DNA of 5,495 nt from an uncultured Chlorobiales bacterium (GCA_937959145.1 CALGMC010000314.1:1-5495); one strand, 5' to 3'. Shown: positions 1-5,495, counted from the stretch's first letter. Numbers and translations: made by a program. The notes: a model not told the origin generated them from the letters alone.

Positions 1-241
1 ATGGTTCATCGGCGGCATCACTGACGAAAACGCACGCACTTCTTCCATTACGCTTGATTTCTTAAAGCCAAGTGTGCAATACGAAGCAACGATTTATAGC
101 GACGCGCCCGACGCACATTGGCAACAGAATCCGAAAGCCTACCATATCAAAAAAGAAACCGTTGCTTCTACTTCAACCTTGAACCTTCAACTTGCGCCCG
201 GCGGCGGCTATGCGATTCACCTTAAACCTTTGACCAAGTAA
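1..241 (+). CDS. GH97 family glycoside hydrolase (SusB-like), C-terminal fragment
   Basis: Only the last 79 codons are present; the gene enters from the left with codons starting at base 2 and ends at TAA 239-241. The visible residues include WFIGGITDENAR near the start, LDFL and YEATIYSDAPDAHW in the middle, and LQLAPGGGYAIHL close to the end. This order (W-x-x-G-x-x-T-[DN]-E-x-x-R, LDFL, Y-x-A-x-I-Y-x-D, APGGG) is what I recognise as the C-terminal beta-sandwich domain of family GH97, the family of Bacteroides SusB alpha-glucosidases and some alpha-galactosidases, usually secreted to the periplasm. The catalytic barrel lies outside the window, so the substrate and the inverting or retaining mechanism cannot be decided. 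The end looks natural, not truncated. The antiporter gene begins 30 nt later with no clear terminator between them, but no functional link is evident. Confidence 0.8.
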   Translation, partial: WFIGGITDENARTSSITLDFLKPSVQYEATIYSDAPDAHWQQNPKAYHIKKETVASTSTLNLQLAPGGGYAIHLKPLTK

Positions 242-271
242 TCAACAATTCTATTTCAACTTACTGCTCAC

Positions 272-1981
272 ATGCACGATGCCGACCTTTCTTCCGCAAT
301 CGCCATATCTGTCATTGCCGCAACGGTAGTTGCCTTCATTGCGCGGCTTGTGCGCTTGCCACTTCTCATCGCCTACATTATTGCAGGCGTCATTATCGGC
401 GGTAAAATCGGCTTCGGTTGGATTCAGAGCGAGGAGCAAATTGAGCATGTCTCTGAAATCGGTTTGATTCTTTTGCTCTTCATCATCGGGCTTGAAATTG
501 ACCTGAAAAAACTCTTGAAGGCGGGCAAAGCCGTATTGCTCACGGGCGGATTGCAAGTTCCGATTTGCTTCGCGCTTTCATTTGCGTTTCTCTGGCTGGT
601 TGGAATTGTTGGCGGCTACGACTTACTTTATTTGTCATTTTGCCTTTCGCTCAGTTCAACGATGATTGTCGTGAAAATGCTTTACGACAAACATGAAATC
701 GATACGCTTGCAGGCAGAATCACGCTTGGCGTGCTGGTATTTCAAGACATTTGGGCGATTCTCTTTTTAGCGATTCAGCCGAACTTGAACAACCCCGAAG
801 TGCAGACGATTGCGCTCTCTTTCGCAAAGGGCGTCGGGCTTGTAGGCGTATGCTTGCTCCTGAGCCGATACGCGCTTCCGAAATTTTTTTATGCGATTGC
901 CAAGTTGCCTGAGTTTATGCTTGTTGCGTCGCTGGCGTGGTGCTTTGCAGTGTGCGGGCTTGCGCAGTTGGCGGGGCTTTCCAAAGAGATGGGCGCGTTG
1001 ATTGCAGGGGTGAGCATCTCGACGTTTCCTTACAACCTCGATGTCGTAGCGAAGGTGATTAACATTCGTGATTTTTTCATCACGCTGTTCTTGGTCGCGC
1101 TTGGCATGAAAATTCCAATGCCGACGCTTGAAGTTTTGCTCATTGGCGCGTTGCTTTCGTTGTTGCTCATCTTGACGCGCTTTCTTTCAATCTTTCCGAT
1201 ACTTTACGGCTTGCGGCTCGGCAACCGCGTCTCGATTCTCTCGTCCATCAACCTTTCTCAAATTTCAGAGTTTGCGTTGGTTATTAGTTCGCTTGGCGTT
1301 GCTTATCATCACATTTCCGAAGTTACGGTTTCTTATATCGTCTTTACGCTCGTCATTACGGCAGTGCTTTCTACATTTTGGATTGAGCGGTCTCACGAGA
1401 GTTTCTTATTCATCAATCGATTTTTATCTAAATTCGGATTGCGTGAAACCCTCTCCGAATCAGAGGTTTCAGGACACTCCGACAAACGGATTTTCATTTT
1501 AGGCTTTTACAAAATCGCAAGTTCGCTCGTGTTTGAAATTGAACATTCGCAAACTGCTATTCGCAATGCTCTGCGCGTGATTGACTTTAATCCCGAAGTC
1601 TTAGAGAAGCTTAAAGCCAAAGGTATTGACGCACAATATGGCGACATTGCGCACATCGAAACGCTCCATCATTTGGGGATTCATTATGCGGAAGTTGTCG
1701 TTTCAACGATTCCCGATTCCTTGCTGAAAGGCACAAGCAACATGAACATTTTGAAAGCGGTGAAAGCGCACGCGCCTAAAGCAAAAACGATTTTGATTTC
1801 GGAAGACTTAGAAACGACGATTGCGCTTTATGAAGCAGGCGCGGATTATGTGGTGATGCCAAGGCTACGCGCCGCAACGAATTTGCTCGACATGATTGAG
1901 CGCGCCTCGAGCTGGTCGCGCAAAGGCACAGAGACTTTAAGTTACAAAGAGTTCAAAGCGCGTTCCGAGATTTTACAGTAA
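272..1981 (+). CDS. CPA2-family cation:proton antiporter with TrkA-N (RCK) domain
   Basis: This 569-residue inner-membrane protein should exchange Na+ or K+ for protons. Residues about 8-370 are strongly hydrophobic, with roughly 12-13 membrane segments, and carry CPA2 hallmarks: IGLEIDLKKL (72-81), VFQDIWAI (156-163, with the conserved QD of the transport core), GALIAGVSIS (241-250) and LSQISEFALVI (328-338). A cytosolic Rossmann domain follows from about 405: FILGF (408-412), VIDFNPE (436-442), GDIAHIETLHHLGI (457-470), VVVSTIPD (475-482) and AGADYVVMP (522-530), which is the TrkA-N/RCK pattern seen in KefB/KefC-type and related antiporters. Asp438 at the end of the second strand suggests NAD(H) binding. 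The glycine motif is degenerate (GFYKIA), with only the first glycine kept. The start at 272 gives a natural N-terminus but has no Shine-Dalgarno sequence. The transported ion is not readable from sequence, and I do not assign kefB or kefC. Confidence 0.88.
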   Translation: MHDADLSSAIAISVIAATVVAFIARLVRLPLLIAYIIAGVIIGGKIGFGWIQSEEQIEHVSEIGLILLLFIIGLEIDLKKLLKAGKAVLLTGGLQVPICFALSFAFLWLVGIVGGYDLLYLSFCLSLSSTMIVVKMLYDKHEIDTLAGRITLGVLVFQDIWAILFLAIQPNLNNPEVQTIALSFAKGVGLVGVCLLLSRYALPKFFYAIAKLPEFMLVASLAWCFAVCGLAQLAGLSKEMGALIAGVSISTFPYNLDVVAKVINIRDFFITLFLVALGMKIPMPTLEVLLIGALLSLLLILTRFLSIFPILYGLRLGNRVSILSSINLSQISEFALVISSLGVAYHHISEVTVSYIVFTLVITAVLSTFWIERSHESFLFINRFLSKFGLRETLSESEVSGHSDKRIFILGFYKIASSLVFEIEHSQTAIRNALRVIDFNPEVLEKLKAKGIDAQYGDIAHIETLHHLGIHYAEVVVSTIPDSLLKGTSNMNILKAVKAHAPKAKTILISEDLETTIALYEAGADYVVMPRLRAATNLLDMIERASSWSRKGTETLSYKEFKARSEILQ

Positions 1982-1999
1982 TTCAAATTCAGCGATTCG

Positions 2000-2021
2000 T
2001 TTTCGTGATATTTTCGCGATT
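2000..2021. repeat. Near-tandem 11-bp direct repeat upstream of the reductase gene
   Basis: TTTTCGTGATA (2000-2010) is followed directly by TTTTCGCGATT (2011-2021), matching at 9 of 11 positions. The second copy also forms the left arm of the hairpin at 2011-2030. It lies in the 96-nt gap between the antiporter and the reductase and could be a protein-binding site or simple sequence slippage. No known operator is recognised. Confidence 0.4.
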
Positions 2022-2030
2022 ATGCGAAAA
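2011..2030. other. Perfect 7-bp inverted repeat between antiporter and reductase genes
   Basis: TTTTCGC (2011-2017) and GCGAAAA (2024-2030) are exact reverse complements around a 6-nt spacer, GATTAT. A pyrimidine-rich stretch, CTTTTATCTT (2031-2040), follows, so in RNA this could act as a weak intrinsic terminator for the antiporter transcript. The stem is short and has only three G-C pairs, so an operator dyad controlling the downstream reductase is an equally good reading. It starts 30 nt after the antiporter stop and ends 47 nt before the reductase start. Confidence 0.35.
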
Positions 2031-2067
2031 CTTTTATCTTCATTGTTCAAAGCAATAAACAAGAAAC

Positions 2068-2072
2068 GAGGA
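2068..2072 (+). promoter_or_regulatory. Ribosome binding site of the reductase gene
   Basis: GAGGA sits with its GAGG core 6 nt before the ATG at 2078, a good Shine-Dalgarno sequence at standard spacing. It is the clearest one in the window and fixes the start of the reductase. Other genes here have none, or one at odd spacing, so this gene may be translated more strongly. Confidence 0.7.
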
Positions 2073-2077
2073 AGTTT

Positions 2078-3100
2078 ATGTCAGTGATTGCAGGCACACC
2101 TGATATTACAATTATCGGCGCAGGTCCGACGGGGCTTTACGCCGCCTTTTACGCAGGACTTCGCACGATGCAAGTGCGTATTGTCGACAGCCTCTCCGAA
2201 ATTGGCGGACAACTCACCGCGCTCTATCCAAAAAAGAACATTTACGATGTTGCAGGCTACCCCGCTGTGCTTGCCGAAGATTTGGTCAAGAGCCTTTACG
2301 ACCAATGCAAGCAATACAACCCCGAAATTTTCACCGACACGAAAATCGAGAAACTCGAACGCGAAGGCGACTTGCTCAAACTCACTTCTGCTGACGGGCG
2401 CGTGATGTATTCCAAAACGGTTTTAATTGCTGCGGGCGTTGGTGCATTCACGCCACGCAAACTCGAACGCGAAGGCATGGAGGCTTGGGAAGGCAAAGGG
2501 CTTTATTACTTCGTCAAAGACCCCACCATTTTTTACGGCAAGAAATTGCTCGTGGTCGGTGGCGGCGACAGCGCGATGGACTGGGCAATGGCTCTCGGCG
2601 ATAAATCTCAAATGCTTCTCATTCATCGACGCGATAAGTTCGTCGCACATGAGGACAGCGTCAATAAAGTTCGTGCGATGGGCGTGCCGATTCGAACCTT
2701 CTGGGAACTGAAATCAATTCACGGCGAGAACGGCGTTGTTAAAAATGCTGTTATCTTCAACAACAAAACCAAAGAAGAGGAGACGATTGAAGTCGATGCT
2801 GTGCTTTGCAACCTTGGCTTCTTGACCAATCTTGGCTCTATCAAGGATTGGGGCTTGGAAATTGAAGGCAACGGAATCCGAGTCAATCACGCGATGGAAA
2901 CAAACATCAAAGGCGTTTATGCCGCAGGCGACATCGCCTCTCACTCCGCCAAATTAAAACTCATCGCTACTGGCTTCGGCGAAGCGGCGATTGCCGTCAA
3001 TCATGCTAAAACTGTCATCGACCCGCATGCATCGTTCTTTCCCGGACACAGTAGCAGTAAAGACGACAAAAAGGAAGAAAAAAGTCATGCAACTGCATAA
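2078..3100 (+). CDS. Ferredoxin (flavodoxin)-NADP+ reductase, thioredoxin-reductase-like type
   Basis: This 340-residue soluble flavoprotein should transfer electrons between reduced ferredoxin or flavodoxin and NADP(H). The FAD Rossmann motif GAGPTG is at 14-19, followed by IGGQLTALYP (42-51) and IYDVAGYP (55-62), typical of the homodimeric reductases of green sulfur bacteria and of Bacillus YumC. The NADPH-binding domain has VVGGGDSAMDWA (159-170) and HRRDKF (183-188), whose arginines fit the 2'-phosphate of NADPH. YAAGDIA (281-287) is the second FAD contact. There is no CxxC redox pair where thioredoxin reductases have it, which rules out that activity. A C-terminal tail (about 315-340) ends in a lysine/glutamate-rich stretch; the part around His324 would cover the flavin of the partner subunit, as known for the family. 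Length is normal. It is well separated from both neighbours and probably has its own promoter, which I could not locate. Confidence 0.9.
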   Translation: MSVIAGTPDITIIGAGPTGLYAAFYAGLRTMQVRIVDSLSEIGGQLTALYPKKNIYDVAGYPAVLAEDLVKSLYDQCKQYNPEIFTDTKIEKLEREGDLLKLTSADGRVMYSKTVLIAAGVGAFTPRKLEREGMEAWEGKGLYYFVKDPTIFYGKKLLVVGGGDSAMDWAMALGDKSQMLLIHRRDKFVAHEDSVNKVRAMGVPIRTFWELKSIHGENGVVKNAVIFNNKTKEEETIEVDAVLCNLGFLTNLGSIKDWGLEIEGNGIRVNHAMETNIKGVYAAGDIASHSAKLKLIATGFGEAAIAVNHAKTVIDPHASFFPGHSSSKDDKKEEKSHATA

Positions 3101-3105
3101 CTTTT
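3080..3105 (+). terminator. Terminator-like hairpin overlapping the reductase stop codon
   Basis: AAAAGT (3080-3085) pairs with ACTTTT (3100-3105), and ATGC (3087-3090) pairs with GCAT (3095-3098) around an AACT loop, with one C/A mismatch between the two stem parts. An A-rich run precedes it, and TTTTGTTAA follows from 3102. This resembles a weak intrinsic terminator whose arms include the last reductase codons and the TAA at 3098-3100. Stem G-C content is low (three pairs), so its activity is uncertain; the A/T-flanked shape could also work on the opposite strand. Confidence 0.4.
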
Positions 3106-3186
3106 GTTAAATTCTCAGAATCTTGTATCTGACCGTCACCTCTCGCCAAACAGCAAAACGCAGAAAAATTGAACAAGTTAGATTTG

Positions 3187-3204
3187 AATTTCGAGAACGA
3201 AATT
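3187..3204. other. Perfect 7-bp hairpin before the HD-GYP regulator start
   Basis: AATTTCG (3187-3193) and CGAAATT (3198-3204) are exact reverse complements around an AGAA loop. It ends 12 nt before the ATG at 3217. If transcription starts upstream, the mRNA would carry this stem-loop in its leader, where it could affect ribosome access; as DNA it could be an operator. If the gene instead starts at TTG 3169, the hairpin lies inside the coding region. Confidence 0.4.
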
Positions 3205-3216
3205 AACCACTGGAGT

Positions 3217-4236
3217 ATGAACAAGTTTGATACAAAACCTTTGGCGGACATTCTCATCGTTGACGATCAAGAAATTATCTTGAAGTTACTCGAGGAAACC
3301 TTGCGAAGCGAGGGGTATGCAGTTCGCGTTGCCTACAACGGCTTAGACGCGCTCGATGAAGTGCAGAAGCAAAAGCCCGACCTCATCATCACCGATATGC
3401 TCATGCCGAAAATGAACGGCAACGACATGGTCGCCAAGCTCAAAGAATCCGCCGATACGCGCCTCCTTCCCGTTATCATGCTGACAGGGCTGTTTGATTT
3501 TGAGAATAAAGTGCGTGCGCTTGAAATTGGCGTTGATGATTTTCTTGGTAAGCCATTCAACCGCATTGAACTGATTACCAAAGTTCGTGCGCTCTTAAAA
3601 ACGAAAACTTACATCGATCAACTCGAGAACGCTGAAACGGTGATTTTCTCGCTGGCTCTGGCGATTGAAGGTAGAGACCCCTACACGAATGGACATTGCC
3701 ACCGCCTTTCGGACTACGGCACGAAACTCGCTCGCAAAATTGGACTTCCCGAATTTGAGATTGATGCCGTGCGCAAAGGCGGCGTGATTCACGACATTGG
3801 CAAAATCGCCGTTCCTGACAACATTCTCTTGAAGCCGGGAAAATTAACGCCCGAAGAATACGACATCATGAAAATTCACCCCGAAGCTGGCGAAAATATC
3901 TGCAAACCGCTCAAATCGCTTGCGCCTGTTCTGCCGATTATTCGCGGACATCAAGAGCGTTGGGACGGCACAGGCTATCCCGATAAACTTGCCGCCACCG
4001 ATATTCCCATTACCGCGCGTGTCATTGCCATCGTCGATTTTTACGACGCACTCATGACCGTGCGCCCTTACAAACGCGCTCTCGATGTTAAACAAGCTTT
4101 AGAGATTATGAGCAAAGAAACCCAAGAGCACAAGTGGGACCCGAATTTGATGCGTGTTTTCCAAGACATGATTATCAACGAAGAACTTGACCGTTCGGTA
4201 AACGAAATTCAAGTTCTCAACTACGAATATCAATAA
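3217..4236 (+). CDS. Response regulator with HD-GYP domain (predicted c-di-GMP phosphodiesterase)
   Basis: This 339-residue cytoplasmic protein combines a receiver domain (about 10-125) with an HD-GYP domain (about 140-325), the RpfG-like arrangement. The receiver keeps all key residues: Asp16-Asp17, phosphoacceptor Asp60 (LIITDMLMPKMNG), Thr90 and Lys112 (GKPF). The output domain has DPYTNGH (154-160), HDIGK (192-196), His221, GHQERWDGTGYP (244-255) and VDFYDAL (273-279). It should hydrolyse c-di-GMP when activated by a partner histidine kinase, which is not in this window. In the HHE part of the signature the second histidine is Gln246, which may change metal binding. I chose ATG 3217 because the receiver begins soon after it; TTG 3169 would add 16 residues without any known motif. 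Neither start has a well-spaced Shine-Dalgarno; a GGAG lies only 1 nt before 3217. The gene follows a terminator-like hairpin and may start its own transcript. Confidence 0.88.
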   Translation: MNKFDTKPLADILIVDDQEIILKLLEETLRSEGYAVRVAYNGLDALDEVQKQKPDLIITDMLMPKMNGNDMVAKLKESADTRLLPVIMLTGLFDFENKVRALEIGVDDFLGKPFNRIELITKVRALLKTKTYIDQLENAETVIFSLALAIEGRDPYTNGHCHRLSDYGTKLARKIGLPEFEIDAVRKGGVIHDIGKIAVPDNILLKPGKLTPEEYDIMKIHPEAGENICKPLKSLAPVLPIIRGHQERWDGTGYPDKLAATDIPITARVIAIVDFYDALMTVRPYKRALDVKQALEIMSKETQEHKWDPNLMRVFQDMIINEELDRSVNEIQVLNYEYQ

Positions 4237-4252
4237 TCGAATACCAATAATC
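4225..4252. repeat. Tandem 14-bp duplication across the HD-GYP gene stop codon
   Basis: GAATATCAATAATC (4225-4238) is followed immediately by GAATACCAATAATC (4239-4252), identical at 13 of 14 positions. The first copy contains the end of the regulator gene and its TAA (4234-4236); the second lies wholly in the spacer. It looks like a small slippage duplication that lengthened the intergenic gap without affecting the protein. Confidence 0.6.
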
Positions 4253-4263
4253 ACAAATCCACA

Positions 4264-4270
4264 AAGGGAG
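4264..4270 (+). promoter_or_regulatory. Possible ribosome binding site of the DHH gene at long spacing
   Basis: AAGGGAG is a purine-rich Shine-Dalgarno candidate, but it ends 14 nt before ATG 4285, longer than usual. No in-frame ATG, GTG or TTG lies between it and 4285, so the start itself is not in doubt; only the efficiency of this site is. Confidence 0.4.
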
Positions 4271-4284
4271 AACCTGTAAGCCGA

Positions 4285-5166
4285 ATGAAATGGAATGTTC
4301 TAACCCGCGCCGACCTTGACGGCATCGTTTGCGCGGTGATTCTTAAAAACACCGAAGACATTGATAAAATCCGCTTCGCCGAACCCAAATTCGTTCAAGA
4401 TGGCGAAGTAGACATTTCCGAAAACGACATTATCACCAATCTTCCCTACGACAAGCGTTGCGGCATGTGGTTCGACCATCACATCGCCAATGTCAAACCG
4501 AAAGATTTCAAAGGCGCGTTCAAAATTGCGCCCTCTGCCGCTCGTGTCGTTTATGACTATTACCTTCCAAACTTTCCGTCTCTTTCCAAATACGATGAGT
4601 TAATGCAAGCCACCGATAAAATCGATGCCGCACAACTCACCTACAACGAAGTGCTCGAACCCGAAGGCTACCTCCTGCTCTCAATGACCATTGACGGCAA
4701 GTATCACGAAGATGAACCCTACTGGCAACACCTCGTCAATTTGCTCAAAGACAAAACCCTCCCCGAGATTATGAACGACCCAATGGTCAAAGAAAAAGTT
4801 GCCAAGTTCAAAGAACAAGATTTTCTCTTCCGACAAGCCGTTCAAGATTACTCGCGCGTAGAAAAAAATGTGCTGATTACCGACCTGCGAAACTACGGCG
4901 ACCTTCCCAACGGCAACCGCTATTATGTTTATGCCTTTCAAGCCGCAACGAATCTCTCGATGCGCATTACCAACGACCGTGAGCGTCCGGGCTATGTTTC
5001 CATCGGCGTTGGCTATAACATCTTCAACAAAACGGCAAACATCAACATCGGCGAGTTGATGAAAAAATATGGCGGCGGCGGTCATAAATCTGTCGGAAGC
5101 ACGAAAGTCAAAGCTGAAGACGCCGACCGCGTCGTGAAGGAAATACTTAGCTACTTAACGCGCTAA
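4285..5166 (+). CDS. DHH/DHHA1-family phosphoesterase, substrate unassigned
   Basis: This 293-residue predicted soluble protein has the two-domain layout of DHH phosphoesterases. The N-terminal catalytic domain carries TRADLDG (7-13), Asp48 in the ENDII stretch, the signature FDHH (63-66) and ATDKIDAAQ (109-117), all candidate metal-binding acids and histidines. The C-terminal DHHA1-type substrate domain ends with YGGGGHKSVGS (262-272), the conserved glycine-histidine loop. Relatives are often labelled exopolyphosphatase-like or nanoRNase-like; enzymes of the superfamily cleave polyphosphate, pyrophosphate, short oligoribonucleotides, pAp or cyclic dinucleotides, so the true substrate cannot be stated. 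The usual motif-I histidine appears as Arg8 here. It lies 48 nt after the c-di-GMP phosphodiesterase gene and 5 nt before the thioesterase gene on the same strand, so co-transcription with either is plausible. Confidence 0.82.
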   Translation: MKWNVLTRADLDGIVCAVILKNTEDIDKIRFAEPKFVQDGEVDISENDIITNLPYDKRCGMWFDHHIANVKPKDFKGAFKIAPSAARVVYDYYLPNFPSLSKYDELMQATDKIDAAQLTYNEVLEPEGYLLLSMTIDGKYHEDEPYWQHLVNLLKDKTLPEIMNDPMVKEKVAKFKEQDFLFRQAVQDYSRVEKNVLITDLRNYGDLPNGNRYYVYAFQAATNLSMRITNDRERPGYVSIGVGYNIFNKTANINIGELMKKYGGGGHKSVGSTKVKAEDADRVVKEILSYLTR

Positions 5167-5171
5167 CCTCA

Positions 5172-5495
5172 ATGCCATCTCGCACCTTTACGCACACAGT
5201 TCGCGTCATTTATGCCTACACCGACCAAATGAGCGTCGTTTATTACGGACGATATTTCGAATTCATCGAAGCCGCTCGAAACGAACTTTTGCGCGAATGT
5301 GGCTTCACTTACAAAGAACTCGAATCGCTCGGCATTATGCTTCCTGTGGTTTCCGCTCACTTGGATTACTTCGCGCCCGCACGCTACGACGACGAAATTG
5401 AAATTCGCACGCACATCGAAAAACTTGAAAACGTCCGCGTAACAATCGCTTACACGGCGTTTGAAAAATCTTCCCGCCAAAAACTTTTTTCAGGC
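5172..5495 (+). CDS. YbgC/FadM-like acyl-CoA thioesterase (hotdog fold), N-terminal part
   Basis: The first 108 codons are visible and the reading frame runs open off the right end. The motif YTDQMSVVYYGRYFEFIE (16-33), followed by AARNELLRECG (34-44), is the active-site loop and start of the long helix of the 4-hydroxybenzoyl-CoA thioesterase/YbgC branch of the hotdog fold; Asp18 is the expected catalytic acid. LGIMLPVV (56-63), then HLDYFAPARYDDEIEI (66-81), fits the following strands. Full-length members are about 130-140 residues, so only some 25-30 are missing. The family cleaves acyl-CoA thioesters in the cytoplasm; the acyl chain preferred cannot be told. The position usually held by glycine after DQM is Ser21. 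The ATG is 5 nt after the DHH stop with no Shine-Dalgarno of its own, which suggests translational coupling. Confidence 0.85.
   Translation, partial: MPSRTFTHTVRVIYAYTDQMSVVYYGRYFEFIEAARNELLRECGFTYKELESLGIMLPVVSAHLDYFAPARYDDEIEIRTHIEKLENVRVTIAYTAFEKSSRQKLFSG

Noticed and set aside
251..556. A 101-codon minus-strand frame over the start of the antiporter gene
   Set aside because: The + strand frame has textbook membrane antiporter motifs through the same bases; the antisense peptide has no motif and no supporting start signals.
2078..3100. Thioredoxin reductase as the identity of the flavoprotein
   Set aside because: The CxxC redox motif expected just before the conserved central region is absent, and the IGGQLTALYP and C-terminal tail features fit ferredoxin-NADP+ reductase.
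3111..3121. 11-bp palindrome ATTCTCAGAAT downstream of the reductase
   Set aside because: The arms are only 5 bp with a single-base centre, easily found by chance, and the adjacent hairpin at 3080-3105 explains termination better.
3179..3186. TAGATTTG, matching the Bacteroidota -7 promoter pattern TAnnTTTG, upstream of the HD-GYP gene
   Set aside because: No TTTG-like -33 element is found about 19-21 nt upstream, so the match alone is too short to call a promoter.
4681..5085. A 134-codon open frame on the minus strand inside the DHH gene
   Set aside because: It lies wholly opposite a gene with clear family motifs, has no recognisable domain, and such antisense frames arise readily from this codon usage.
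5169..5480. A 103-codon open frame on the minus strand at the right end
   Set aside because: It is the mirror of the thioesterase gene, whose + strand translation has a clear hotdog active-site motif; the antisense product resembles nothing.

Overview
The window is a bacterial chromosomal segment of about 5.5 kb. Every recognisable gene lies on the + strand, and the two end genes are cut by the window edges. Several things suggest a member of the Bacteroidota/Chlorobiota group: the tail of a GH97 (SusB-like) glycosidase, a thioredoxin-reductase-like ferredoxin-NADP+ reductase of the type found in green sulfur bacteria and Firmicutes, a hotdog thioesterase with the YYGRYFEF-type motif common in that group, and mostly weak Shine-Dalgarno sequences. 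A Chloroherpeton- or Thermochlorobacter-like lineage is a plausible guess, but nothing here proves it.

Layout: (1) bases 1-241 hold the C-terminal end of a GH97 glycoside hydrolase. (2) 272-1981 encode a CPA2-type cation:proton antiporter with a C-terminal TrkA-N (RCK) domain. (3) 1982-2077 is an intergenic stretch with a short near-tandem repeat and a perfect 7-bp hairpin. (4) 2078-3100 encode the ferredoxin/flavodoxin-NADP+ reductase, which has the best ribosome binding site in the window; a terminator-like hairpin overlaps its stop codon. (5) 3217-4236 encode a response regulator with an HD-GYP output domain, a predicted c-di-GMP phosphodiesterase. (6) 4285-5166 encode a DHH/DHHA1 phosphoesterase of unassigned substrate. 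(7) From 5172 to the window end runs the N-terminal part of a YbgC/FadM-like acyl-CoA thioesterase, which starts 5 nt after the preceding stop.

The genes do not form one obvious pathway. The two plausible functional links are the HD-GYP regulator followed by the DHH phosphoesterase (possible sequential breakdown of a nucleotide second messenger) and the tightly spaced DHH-thioesterase pair (possible translational coupling). No tRNA, rRNA, CRISPR array, insertion sequence or phage gene was seen. I did not find a convincing new biological system. The items worth a second look are small: active-site residues in the reductase, the HD-GYP domain and the DHH protein that differ from textbook versions, and several short repeats or hairpins at gene boundaries.
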